Shown: piece by piece, positions 43,436 through 51,657 of the stretch | Layout of the letters: each line of letters opens with the position of its first letter | Position numbering within the stretch: position 1 is the first letter of the stretch | Assembly (NCBI GenBank): GCA_036560485.1 | Contig: DATBRC010000034.1 | Coordinates: 1-64,000 of the forward strand | From: DATBRC01 sp036560485 | GTDB taxonomy: Bacteria; Pseudomonadota; Gammaproteobacteria; Burkholderiales; Burkholderiaceae_D | Direction of reading: 5' to 3' | DNA length: 64,000 nt | Program-made: the position numbers and the translations under genes | The notes under the pieces: model-generated | Seen by the model: the letters and a program-made list of their open reading frames with translations, nothing else | Told to the model about the DNA's origin: nothing | Databases searched by the model: none

Positions 43436-44619
43436 CCCTCCGTCGTATCAGGCGTTTCGCTCGCCCAGATGAGCGCGCGTTGCGTCATGATCGGGCCAAC
43501 CAAATCCAGCAACAATGCCATTGCCGCCAATGGTGCAAGGTAATCAATCATATCGATATCCAGATAACGCGTTTGCTCCAATATCAAGATGACGAATACA
43601 GAGATGGGACCGAGTGCGAACCCGGTGAGCACGCCCTTTTTCCATGTCATCCCGCTTATATGCGCAAACAAGGTAATCGCCGCAGTCTTGACGAGCAAGC
43701 GCGCACCGATCAGCAGCAACGCCAGAAGCATGCCCGTCTTGACTTGCGGCCAATGCAGCGTGGACGCCACGAATACAAATAGTGGCACCATCAATAAATC
43801 TCCCAGCACGCCGAAGTTGCGCTGCGTCCGGCTCAGCGTTACGCGCCGATGACGTGCTACCAAGCCAAATGTCAATGTAGCCAGGATAGGCGATAACTGG
43901 AAAGATGCAGTCAATGCCACCAGCAAGATCACCGAGATAGCGAAAACCACAGTCGCATCCGTACACAAATTACCGAGTTTGCTTCGCAATATAGGAACAG
44001 TTACGCCAAACAACGCGCCCAATCCAGCGGAGACAAACAACACAACAAAACTGTTCCAAACTGCATCGAGTAAACTCCCCGATGTCTGAAAGACGCGAAA
44101 ACCCAGAATGACTTTAAAAGCGAACACAGCCATGACACAACTCATCACTGACATGTGCAACACACGCTCAGTCACTTGTCCGGAGCTGCCTTGCTCGTTC
44201 AGAACGCGCAAAATACCGGCGGGCGAGGCCGACATCGACAATGACGCAATCAATAAAGCGGCAATGCTGGGCACGCCATACCATTGCGCAAGGAAGTACA
44301 CTGCGGCAAATGTGCCGATCGATTCCACCAGCCCGGAAATCCCTACCCAGGCATTGGTCCGCAGCCAGTGCAGATTGATACGATAGCCGACTTCAAACAG
44401 AATCAAGCCGAATGAAATATTTGCAACGAGAAGGAGATTGCTATCCCTGGCTTTTGGCAGAAATCCGGTTTGCGAGGATGCCAGCAAAAAACCGACCAGC
44501 CCATAGATGCTAATACGCGGCAATCCCGTCCAGCGGTGCCCGATCTCTCCCACTACCCATGCGATAGCGAGCGCAAAAGCCCACGCCAAATCCGGCGATA
44601 TCATGAACATACTCAGCAT
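43432..44619 (-). CDS. CPA2-type cation:proton antiporter
   Basis: A 395-residue membrane protein of the Kef/CPA2 monovalent cation-proton antiporter family: about eleven to twelve helices, LVANISFGLILFEVGYRI, an internal ASLSMSASPAGILRVLNEQG segment and TLTFGLVARH. There is no C-terminal TrkA-N domain, so it lacks the usual KefB/C nucleotide control. Co-translation with a YbdK-type glutamyl ligase is notable because Kef systems elsewhere are gated by glutathione derivatives; that link is inference. Confidence 0.88.
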   Translation of the reverse strand: MLSMFMISPDLAWAFALAIAWVVGEIGHRWTGLPRISIYGLVGFLLASSQTGFLPKARDSNLLLVANISFGLILFEVGYRINLHWLRTNAWVGISGLVESIGTFAAVYFLAQWYGVPSIAALLIASLSMSASPAGILRVLNEQGSSGQVTERVLHMSVMSCVMAVFAFKVILGFRVFQTSGSLLDAVWNSFVVLFVSAGLGALFGVTVPILRSKLGNLCTDATVVFAISVILLVALTASFQLSPILATLTFGLVARHRRVTLSRTQRNFGVLGDLLMVPLFVFVASTLHWPQVKTGMLLALLLIGARLLVKTAAITLFAHISGMTWKKGVLTGFALGPISVFVILILEQTRYLDIDMIDYLAPLAAMALLLDLVGPIMTQRALIWASETPDTTEG

Positions 44620-44674
44620 ATCACTTCCTTATTCGAGCCGTTGAAGCCGGCGGCGATGCTGGACTACGGTCAAT

Positions 44675-45217
44675 TCAACCGTTCATTTTTGCGGCGTCAA
44701 AGAACCAATGCCACGGCTCATAAATAAAACCAAACCGATTTCCGCGCGGGTATGAAAGCGTGAATCCGAAACGATGCGCATTGGCAGTCAGCCAGCGAAA
44801 CGCATCAGTGTTTTCAAAAGCTTCCTCGCGCGCGACGCAGCCTGGTGTGTTGATGTCTACGGCACAGCCAGTGTGGTGTTCGCTAAAACCGGGCGGAGCG
44901 CTCAGCGTCAATATGGTTTCGATCGGCATCGCACGGCCGATTTTTTCACGAATAATATCGACTTGATCTTCAATGCTGCGAAATGCTGAAACGATTTCCA
45001 GGATAAGCCTGTCCTTGGCAGCTGCTTCTTTCATGGAATGCCACGCTTTAGCAGCTGGCGGTGTCATCAAATGCAAATTGCCGTTGCTACCTACTTCGGC
45101 GATTGTCAATTCCTGTGCTTCAAGATACAGCGGTAGTCTCGTTGCATGAAGATCGCATGTGATTCCCAATGATTCGAGTATCCGATTTATCTTTTCATTG
45201 TATTCATCTGAATGCAT
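44675..45217 (-). CDS. M15-family D-Ala-D-Ala carboxypeptidase (VanY-like)
   Basis: A 180-residue zinc peptidase. The family motif S-x-H-x-x-G-x-A-x-D occurs as Ser112, His114, Gly117, Ala119, Asp121 (FSEHHTGCAVD); Glu167 and the third ligand His170 are in YEPWHWFF. No signal peptide is seen, so it may act on recycled cytoplasmic muropeptides or be exported in another way. It lies 55 bp upstream of the antiporter on the same strand. Confidence 0.88.
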   Translation of the reverse strand: MHSDEYNEKINRILESLGITCDLHATRLPLYLEAQELTIAEVGSNGNLHLMTPPAAKAWHSMKEAAAKDRLILEIVSAFRSIEDQVDIIREKIGRAMPIETILTLSAPPGFSEHHTGCAVDINTPGCVAREEAFENTDAFRWLTANAHRFGFTLSYPRGNRFGFIYEPWHWFFDAAKMNG

Positions 45218-45236
45218 CGAAACTACCTATCTTTAT

Positions 45237-45340
45237 AGGACTTACGCAAAATCTTCCCGACAAGACGCCGCGACGAAGACGGTACGGTTTTGTGCGGCAA
45301 GGCGCGGCACGGAGTTGGGGCGGTTTTGCGTAAGTCCTAA
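45237..45340. repeat. Dispersed ~100-bp inverted-end repeat, copy 2
   Basis: A 104-bp element with the best-preserved ends: AGGACTTACGCAAAA at the left and its inverted copy TTTTGCGTAAGTCCT at the right (one base shorter inside). The interior CAAGACGCCGCGACGAAGAC is shared with copies 1 and 3 in the same orientation. It lies upstream of the M15 gene and downstream of the DUF3014 gene. Confidence 0.9.
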
Positions 45341-45345
45341 TCAAC

Positions 45346-46155
45346 TTATTTGGCAAGATCCGCTCCGGTTATTGCTTGACGAATCTCGCGCAACTTTGAC
45401 TTCACTTTCGCGGCATTATCAGCGCCCATCCGCATCAATATTTTTCGTCCGGCGGATTCATTCTCAAGCTGTTGATCGGCGAATTGGAACAGCACTTTCG
45501 GCTGCACCAGACTGATCGGCCCGCTCGTCTCCGGCGTTGCAAGCAAATGATCGATTACCGCAATCAACCGGTCATTGAAGTAACCACCCGGATAGCCAAG
45601 CTCTTGATATGCCTGTTGGAACAGCGGATAAAAATGCGCATACAGCGCTACCAGCTTTTTCGCATCGACCATTTCCATCAAGTGCACATAGGGTGCGTAA
45701 CGCGCAGAATTTTTCGGTGCGATGACAATATTTTGCCCTGTTCCTTCAGTCAGAAACTTGCCGCCAACCGGTTTAACGGGGAACACTTGAATTGCCACAG
45801 TGTGACGCGGCAGGTTATCGATTGTCGCAACGATACGCCGCACGATTTTCTCCGGATAGAAAAATTCCACGACTGTTTTCCTGCTCAACAAACTCGATAG
45901 CGCATCTGTTATTGCATGATCGCTATTTTGCAATGGGGGAAGCGGATTCTGTGCTGCATCAGTCACGGCGCTTTGCGGAATGGGATAATGTGCCGGCTGC
46001 TCGACTGCCGGCGCAACTGGACGTGGCGCCTCAATTTGTGCCGGCATTTGCGGTTTCGATCCGAAAGGCCAGTCCCCGTCCCTCCACATATCGTATCCGA
46101 CATAAGCGGCAATCAATACGGCCAGAAAACCTATCACGCCAATGATTATTTTCAT
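45346..46155 (-). CDS. DUF3014 membrane-anchored protein
   Basis: A 269-residue protein with an N-terminal transmembrane anchor (about 4-22, IIIGVIGFLAVLIAAYVGY), a Pro-rich linker (30-75) and a conserved DUF3014 domain with FYPEKIVRRIVATIDNLPR, YAPYVHLMEMVDAKKLVALYAHFYPLFQQAYQELGYP and FNDRLIAVIDHLL. Probably periplasmic. Function unknown. The gene is bracketed by two copies of the same ~100-bp repeat, in the same orientation, 6 bp from its stop and 86 bp from its start. Confidence 0.88.
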   Translation of the reverse strand: MKIIIGVIGFLAVLIAAYVGYDMWRDGDWPFGSKPQMPAQIEAPRPVAPAVEQPAHYPIPQSAVTDAAQNPLPPLQNSDHAITDALSSLLSRKTVVEFFYPEKIVRRIVATIDNLPRHTVAIQVFPVKPVGGKFLTEGTGQNIVIAPKNSARYAPYVHLMEMVDAKKLVALYAHFYPLFQQAYQELGYPGGYFNDRLIAVIDHLLATPETSGPISLVQPKVLFQFADQQLENESAGRKILMRMGADNAAKVKSKLREIRQAITGADLAK

Positions 46156-46240
46156 CTGTGTCTACCTTTGCTTAAGGGGAAAGAAATTCGATTAAACCGG
46201 ATTTCGGATGGTAGAACTTGACACTGAGATTAATCTTTTT

Positions 46241-46338
46241 AGGACTTACGAAAAATTGTCCCAACAAGGCGCCGCGACGAAGACAGTACAGTTTTGTACG
46301 GCAAGGAACGCCGTTGGAGCGGTTTTGCGTAAGTCCTA
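46241..46338. repeat. Dispersed ~100-bp inverted-end repeat, copy 3
   Basis: A 98-bp element, left end AGGACTTACGAAAAA, right end TTTTGCGTAAGTCCT, interior CAAGGCGCCGCGACGAAGAC. It is slightly shorter than copy 2 in the middle. With copy 2 it brackets the DUF3014 gene. Confidence 0.9.
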
Positions 46339-46759
46339 CTTTTACTGTTTTGGCAGAAAGATTGATAACCATCATAAGAAAGTCTTTCCTTGATTTCACT
46401 ACCAATACGGCATTGCCATTTGATAAATTTCATTGCTGCACGCAAATAACATTTGCAAATTATATTCCCGTAAAATATATTTGTACAAATCTAAATGTGC
46501 TACGATCAATCTTGTTGATTATGGGTAATGAGAAAGTGGCGTACTTTTTCTTGATGCGCATTGATTTCTTTCGTTGCCATTTTGTACCAACTTCACAGTG
46601 GGCCGATTTGGGCCTTTTATTCCCCCCTTGCAATTTGAGGGGGGATTTTTTAAACCAGATTTAATGGTGTGCTTCCAGGCGAGCAGAAATTTTTATTCCT
46701 TGGAAGTATCCATTCATCAATGACAAATCGCCGCGTTACCGATTCATTCCATACGTATC
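46339..46759. other. Intergenic region with orphan terminator; possible small RNA
   Basis: About 420 bp before PBP1A. A 12-bp palindrome ATTTGTACAAAT lies at 46479-46490 and ATTTGCAAAT at 46451-46460. About 150 bp further on is a strong plus-strand terminator (46621-46651) with no plus-strand gene before it, which suggests a short untranslated transcript. Confidence 0.4.
46621..46651 (+). terminator. Intrinsic terminator with no upstream gene
   Basis: Stem TCCCCCCT/AGGGGGGA with a nine-base loop followed by TTTTTT. It reads on the plus strand, yet the nearest upstream plus-strand gene ends at 42255. Confidence 0.85.
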
Positions 46760-49123
46760 ATGGCGACTGCCGCTAAACAAACGATGCTCAACGGTATTCT
46801 CAAATGGTCGATAGGTCTTCTATGCACGCTCATCGTTGCCATCGCACTGCTGATTTTTTTCGTTGTCGTGCTCATCACGCCAAATCTTCCATCGCTTGAC
46901 GCAATCACGGACTACCGCCCCAAAATACCGCTACGCGTCTACACTGCGGATCATGTGCTGATCGGCGAATTTGGCGCAGAGCATCGCGACTTTGTTCCTA
47001 TCAACCAGATCCCGGATATTTTGAAAAAAGCGCTATTGACCATTGAAGACGACCGCTTTTATCAGCATGACGGCGTGGATTTTCTTGGCGTCGCCAGAGC
47101 TGGTTTGGCGGATCTGCACGGTGGACTTTCCCAAGGCGCTTCCACGATCACCATGCAAGTGGCGCGCAATTTTTACCTGTCGAAGGAAAAAACCTACTTG
47201 CGCAAATTGTATGAAGCGCTGCTGGCCATGAAGATAGAACGCGAGCTGTCAAAAGACAAGATACTGGAGCTGTACATGAACCAGATTTATCTTGGCCAGC
47301 GTGCATATGGCTTCGCGAGTGCAGCGCAAGTTTATTTCGGAAAATCGATCAAGACGTTGACCATAGGCGAAGCCGCCATGCTGGCCGGCTTGCCAAAAGC
47401 GCCTTCCGCTTACAACCCGATTGTCAATCCTGAACGGGCACGTCAACGGCAGCACTATATCCTGCTGCGCATGCGCGATCTCGGCTATATCACACCGGCA
47501 CAATACAATCAGGCATTGCAGGAAGACATGCACGTCCACCAAGAGCGTGATGTGCATAGCTTCAGCACACATGCGGAATATGTCGCGGAAATGGTGCGCC
47601 AATTAATGGTGGCCCAGTTCAAGGAGGCAGCATACACAAGCGGATTATCGGTCTACACCACGATCACTAAACGTGATCAGGATGCTGCCTATACTGCTGT
47701 CCGCCAGGGCGCGATCGATTACGAGCGTCGACATGGCTATCGTGGACCGGAAGCATATATCAAGCTGCCTGACGATCAGGAAGAGCGCACGCAGGCCATT
47801 GACACTGCTTTTGACAAGTATCCAAGCAGTGACGATCTGCAATCTGCCATTGTGCTATCCGTCAATCCAACATCGGTACGAGCCCAATTGAGTTCGGGAG
47901 AAGCCGTGGAAATATCGGGTGACGGTTTGAAATTTGCGGCGTCTGCACTAACGGCCAAGGCATCCGCCAAGATAAAAATCAAACCCGGTTCTGTGATTCG
48001 CATTGAGCGTGATGCGAACGCACATTGGGCAATCACGCAATTGCCGGAGGTCGCCAGTGCGTTTGTCTCGCTTGACAGCTCGACGGGCGCAGTGCAGGCA
48101 ATGGTCGGCGGCTTCGATTTCAACATCAATAAATTCGATCATGCAAACCAGGCATGGCGACAGCCGGGCTCAAGCTTCAAACCATTCGTTTATTCGGCAG
48201 CACTGGAACGGGGATTCTCTCCGGCGACCGTGATCAATGATGCGCCCCTGTTCATCAGCGCAAAGGAAACCGGCAGCACCGATTGGGAACCGCATAATGA
48301 TGAGGGAGAGTTTGATGGGCCGGTCACCATGCGGACTGCCTTGGCCAAATCCAAAAATGTCGTGTCGGTTCGTATTCTCCGTGCAATCGGCCCGGAATAT
48401 GTACATGAATACGTTGATCGTTTCGGCTTTGACGCGGCCAAGATCCCTGCGCATCTGTCGATGGCATTGGGCACAGGGCTGGTCACGCCATTTCAAATGG
48501 CACGTGCGTATGCGGTGTTTGCAAATGGCGGCTACAGGATTAACCCTTATTTGATTGCCAAGGTGGTCGACGCCAACGGCAAAGCGCTTTTCGAGGCGAC
48601 GCCAGATACACCGGGACAGGAAAATGCGCGCGTGATCGATCCGCGCAATGCCTTCATCATGGATACCATGCTGAAAACCGTTGCCCGTTTCGGGACCGGA
48701 CACATGGCAAGCGCACAGCTTGGCCGGACCGATATTGCAGGAAAAACCGGCACAACCAGCGACGCTGTGGACGGCTGGTTCGCCGGTTATGGCGCGAACA
48801 TAGTCAGCGTCGCGTGGATGGGGTATGACGATCCGCGCTCGCTTGGCAGCCGTGAATTTGGCGCGACGCTGGCGCTCCCGATCTGGATCGATTATATGAA
48901 GGTGGCGCTTCAAGGTAAATCCGAGGTGCATCGCCCTGCACCAGCCGGCGTCATTATGGCAGACAACGATTGGATCTATAGCGAATTTGCCGAGCACGGT
49001 GCGATATCTTCACTGGGGTTTGATGAAGCTACGGTACCAACAGACGATCTCAAGCAAAATATTCCAACGCCACCGGCAAATCCGGCACAAGAGAAGGCGC
49101 GCATTCTGGATTTGTTTCGTTAG
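46760..49123 (+). CDS. mrcA: Penicillin-binding protein 1A (bifunctional)
   Basis: A 787-residue class A PBP that polymerises and crosslinks peptidoglycan. Order: TM anchor (about 14-40), glycosyltransferase 51 domain with Glu96 (TIEDDRFYQHDGVD) and GASTITMQVARN, an OB-like linker, then the transpeptidase with Ser471 (GSSFKP), SKN (LAKSKNVVS) and KTGTT. It is of the usual PBP1A length. The last bases of its stop codon coincide with the left end of a 140-bp inverted-repeat element. Confidence 0.94.
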   Translation: MATAAKQTMLNGILKWSIGLLCTLIVAIALLIFFVVVLITPNLPSLDAITDYRPKIPLRVYTADHVLIGEFGAEHRDFVPINQIPDILKKALLTIEDDRFYQHDGVDFLGVARAGLADLHGGLSQGASTITMQVARNFYLSKEKTYLRKLYEALLAMKIERELSKDKILELYMNQIYLGQRAYGFASAAQVYFGKSIKTLTIGEAAMLAGLPKAPSAYNPIVNPERARQRQHYILLRMRDLGYITPAQYNQALQEDMHVHQERDVHSFSTHAEYVAEMVRQLMVAQFKEAAYTSGLSVYTTITKRDQDAAYTAVRQGAIDYERRHGYRGPEAYIKLPDDQEERTQAIDTAFDKYPSSDDLQSAIVLSVNPTSVRAQLSSGEAVEISGDGLKFAASALTAKASAKIKIKPGSVIRIERDANAHWAITQLPEVASAFVSLDSSTGAVQAMVGGFDFNINKFDHANQAWRQPGSSFKPFVYSAALERGFSPATVINDAPLFISAKETGSTDWEPHNDEGEFDGPVTMRTALAKSKNVVSVRILRAIGPEYVHEYVDRFGFDAAKIPAHLSMALGTGLVTPFQMARAYAVFANGGYRINPYLIAKVVDANGKALFEATPDTPGQENARVIDPRNAFIMDTMLKTVARFGTGHMASAQLGRTDIAGKTGTTSDAVDGWFAGYGANIVSVAWMGYDDPRSLGSREFGATLALPIWIDYMKVALQGKSEVHRPAPAGVIMADNDWIYSEFAEHGAISSLGFDEATVPTDDLKQNIPTPPANPAQEKARILDLFR

Positions 49124-49261
49124 AACCTGATCAGTATCTTGGTGTAAACAGAATTGTGAGCGCGAAGTTGTTTTAACTCCCTCTCCCGCATCAGTGGGAG
49201 AGGGAACAAATCGATCAGCGAATTGACAACACTGATAATAGAAAAATACTGATCAGGTTCT
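49122..49261. repeat. 140-bp element with perfect 16-bp inverted ends
   Basis: AGAACCTGATCAGTAT at 49122-49137 is exactly mirrored at 49246-49261. Inside is a second hairpin (TCCCTCTCCC/GGGAGAGGGA, 49178-49205, eight-base loop) that could terminate PBP1A transcription. The left end begins inside the PBP1A stop codon. It has no coding capacity; MITE-like. Confidence 0.85.
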
Positions 49262-49300
49262 TAGCGCCTGACAAAATGCTGCCGGTATTGTTGCGCTAGC
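49262..49300. repeat. Degenerate relative of the 50.2-kb cruciform
   Basis: TTAGCGCCTGACAAAATGC, then GCCGG and a degraded return arm ending GCGCTA. The first part matches AGCGCCTAACAAAATGC of the element at 50143-50210 with one mismatch. It lies just downstream of the TolA-like gene. Confidence 0.55.
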
Positions 49301-49332
49301 CAAAAGCTTGGTTAGGCTCTCTTTGTAACGGC

Positions 49333-50022
49333 TCAACCGTTCCCTGCCAAACTGTTTTTAATGCGTTGCATTTCTTCCTGATGCAATTTTTCCATTGCCT
49401 GTTTGTCTTCCAGTTCTTTTCTTTTTTGCGATTCGGCCGCGACTTTGATTGCAAGTTCTTCTGCACGTTTTTTTGCAAGCAATTTTGCTTCTTCCGCTTT
49501 TTTCTTTTGTTCCATTTTCTGCGCAAGCGCTTCCGATTTTTGTTTTGCCGCCAGCTTCGCTATTGCCAATTCTTTTTTATGCCTTTTTATTTTTTCCTCT
49601 GTCGATTTATTTTTTTCAATCGACGCGACCGGCAATGTTTGACTTATATGTTTCGGTTCGGGGTCGGGAAGAAGCGCTTGTTGCGGCATGGGCTTCACCG
49701 CAGCTTCGATTGTTGCAGCACTTGACTCCGCATTGTTAATCGGTGCTGCAGCAACGGCGCTTGTAGAAGCCTCGGCCTTGACATCCTTCACCGCAGATTT
49801 TATTTGCGGCGGAATTGCAGGCGAAGTATTGAATGCCGTCGCCGTCCCTGTTTGGCTTTGTGCTTCGCTTTGACTACTCGATTTAGCGGACTGGCTTTCA
49901 CTGCCATGACGCATCGCCACCCATATGACCCCGAATAGCAAGGCATGAACGGTAATGGAAAGGATCGTCCCTTTCCAGGATGCTGGTTCTTTTGGAATGA
50001 CTGGCGGAGTGTTGTCGATCAT
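49333..50022 (-). CDS. TolA/TonB-like protein lacking the C-terminal domain
   Basis: A 229-residue protein with the TolA layout: a short cytoplasmic start, TM helix (about 17-35, GTILSITVHALLFGVIWVA, with the Ser-His pair typical of TolA/TonB), an Ala/Ser-rich linker, and a Lys/Glu/Ala-rich coiled coil (about 140-220). It stops after MQRIKNSLAG, where true TolA proteins continue into the ~100-residue Pal/TolB-binding domain. No TolA-like coding sequence follows the stop. It is either truncated or a dedicated short form. It is flanked on both sides by related repeats. Confidence 0.8.
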   Translation of the reverse strand: MIDNTPPVIPKEPASWKGTILSITVHALLFGVIWVAMRHGSESQSAKSSSQSEAQSQTGTATAFNTSPAIPPQIKSAVKDVKAEASTSAVAAAPINNAESSAATIEAAVKPMPQQALLPDPEPKHISQTLPVASIEKNKSTEEKIKRHKKELAIAKLAAKQKSEALAQKMEQKKKAEEAKLLAKKRAEELAIKVAAESQKRKELEDKQAMEKLHQEEMQRIKNSLAGNG

Positions 50023-50142
50023 AAAATGATGCTCTTAAATAGTCGCACTGATATGCATTCGAGCAAGTTTTTCGTTTCAAGTTCCTGGTGGAATCGAGAT
50101 TATGTGCGTTTAAGCATTGGCATCCATGATAACTGAAAACTA

Positions 50143-50210
50143 AGAGCGCCTAACAAAATGCGTCTGGCAAGGAGAAGCAACGCCGCCAGACACATTTTGT
50201 TAGGCGCTCT
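50143..50210. repeat. 68-bp cruciform with perfect 18-bp arms
   Basis: AGAGCGCCTAACAAAATG at 50143-50160 is exactly mirrored at 50193-50210; an inner TCTGGC/GCCAGA stem (50163-50168, 50185-50190) extends it, leaving a 16-base loop. It lies between the promoter of the TolA-like gene and the end of the OmpA-type lipoprotein gene. Confidence 0.85.
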
Positions 50211-50274
50211 AAATGAGATACGTCAAACAGCTTGTCAATCCTGCCTAGCGGGATTGACAAGAAAGTGATGCAGA

Positions 50275-50802
50275 TTACTTGCTGCTATATCCTATCGCTT
50301 CAATTTCAGCACGGCGGCTGTTCACATGAGCGTCTTTCGCTTTCCGTCCGGATGTTGACGCATCAATTGTGCTGTCTGTATAGACTTGATTGGCCGCGAT
50401 TCCCTTGGTCATCAAATAGCTCTTGACCGCATTCGCCCTTCTCATACCCAGTCTTGCATTAGCGGAAGCCGAACCTTTATTGTCTGTGTGACCTACTACA
50501 ACAATCACTTCCAGCTTGATGTCTTTAAGCTTGGAGAGCAAGCCATCGATCTCGGCTTTGGCTTGCTTGTTTAACGCTGCATTTGCTTTATCAAAATAAA
50601 CTGTGGAGGTAATGCTGACTTTCTTGGGAGCAGGAGCAACGGCTTGCTGAGCAGCTTTAGGAGCAGTCGAGGCAGAACCGGTTGCAGCTGCGGGAGCGGC
50701 CGGTGCGGCTGCCGGTGCTGAAGTAGTTGAAGACTGCGTAGCGCAACCGGCCAGAAGCAGTATGGCTGTCAAACCTGACAGGGTCAGCAAAGATAATTTC
50801 AT
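50275..50802 (-). CDS. OmpA-family lipoprotein
   Basis: A 175-residue lipoprotein: signal peptide with lipobox LLAGC (acylated Cys at about 19), an Ala/Pro/Ser linker, and an OmpA-C peptidoglycan-binding domain (VYFDKANAALNKQAKAEID, VVVGHTDNKGSASANARLGMRRANAVKSYL, the Asp and Arg pair contacting diaminopimelate). Met 50802 follows GGAGAG; the upstream frame to 50892 is rejected. It anchors the outer membrane to the cell wall. It lies back to back with a Pal-like gene. Confidence 0.9.
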   Translation of the reverse strand: MKLSLLTLSGLTAILLLAGCATQSSTTSAPAAAPAAPAAATGSASTAPKAAQQAVAPAPKKVSITSTVYFDKANAALNKQAKAEIDGLLSKLKDIKLEVIVVVGHTDNKGSASANARLGMRRANAVKSYLMTKGIAANQVYTDSTIDASTSGRKAKDAHVNSRRAEIEAIGYSSK

Positions 50803-50916
50803 GCAAAGCTCTCCGTTTGTTTGTAATAAAAAATTAAATACAAGATATCCAAATTCATTAATGCCGGCCGCTATATTAATGCATTTATGCAAATATTAAA
50901 CCAACCCAATAAATGC

Positions 50917-50928
50917 ATTTGTACAAAT
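50917..50928. promoter_or_regulatory. Palindrome ATTTGTACAAAT between two lipoprotein genes
   Basis: A perfect 12-bp palindrome in the divergent gap of the OmpA and Pal-like genes. The identical 12-mer occurs at 46479-46490 upstream of the possible small RNA/PBP1A. Candidate operator of an unknown regulator. Confidence 0.4.
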
Positions 50929-51041
50929 GTTAGTATAAAATGTCACTCTGTCACTCACCATAGAGCGGTTTGCGTAGAATGATTTGGCATGTTGTACTTT
51001 TAGCGCAACATTACTGATCAATAAATTGAGAAAGTTTGTAA

Positions 51042-51593
51042 ATGAACATGACAAAAGCCCATGGGCTCTTGATTTGCGCCGTCATATTGCTTGCTGCATG
51101 CAGCAGTACGCCGATGGCACCTGCTTCATCCTCGACGAGTGCGCCATCAACATCAACTGCAGCGCCGGTCACTTCGGCAGCGCCCAAATCGGTAGAGGGA
51201 ACATCGATAACGACAACGTCGTCACTGCCCGCCTATCTTGACCCGAAAAGTCCAATCTCGACCAATCGCAGCGTCTACTTTGACTACAATGATTTTTCGA
51301 TCAAAAAAGAATACGAAAACATGCTTGAGCAGCATGGCAAATACCTGGCCGCTCATCCGTCTGTAACCATCAAGGTTGAAGGCAGCACCGACGAGCGTGG
51401 CGGTTCTGAATATAACCTGGCCCTTGGACAGAAACGGGCCGAGGCTGTACGTCATGCGCTGATTGCAGACGGCGCCAAGGATTCGCAAATGGAAGCAATT
51501 AGCTGGGGCAAAGAAAAGCCCAAGGCAAACGGACATGATGAGGCTTCGTGGGCGGAGAACCGCCGCGCCGATCTGGACTATCCCAAGCAGTGA
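51042..51593 (+). CDS. Pal-like peptidoglycan-associated lipoprotein
   Basis: A 183-residue Pal paralogue: signal peptide with lipobox LLAAC, a Ser/Thr/Ala-rich linker, and an OmpA-C domain with SVYFDYNDFSIKKEY, VEGSTDERGGSEYNLALGQKRAEAV and ENRRADLDY, a near-textbook Pal sequence. No tolB or ybgF neighbours are present, so this is not the main tol-pal operon. It faces away from the OmpA-type lipoprotein gene. Start Met1 or Met3. Confidence 0.88.
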   Translation: MNMTKAHGLLICAVILLAACSSTPMAPASSSTSAPSTSTAAPVTSAAPKSVEGTSITTTSSLPAYLDPKSPISTNRSVYFDYNDFSIKKEYENMLEQHGKYLAAHPSVTIKVEGSTDERGGSEYNLALGQKRAEAVRHALIADGAKDSQMEAISWGKEKPKANGHDEASWAENRRADLDYPKQ

Positions 51594-51657
51594 TTTGTAT
51601 CCACTCCGTATTGCCGGGTGGATGTCATCGCACTCCTATTCCGGGTGCGATGCTGTT

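Noticed and set aside
48170..48997. 275-codon minus-strand frame inside PBP1A
   Set aside because: Antisense to the transpeptidase domain; no start signal.
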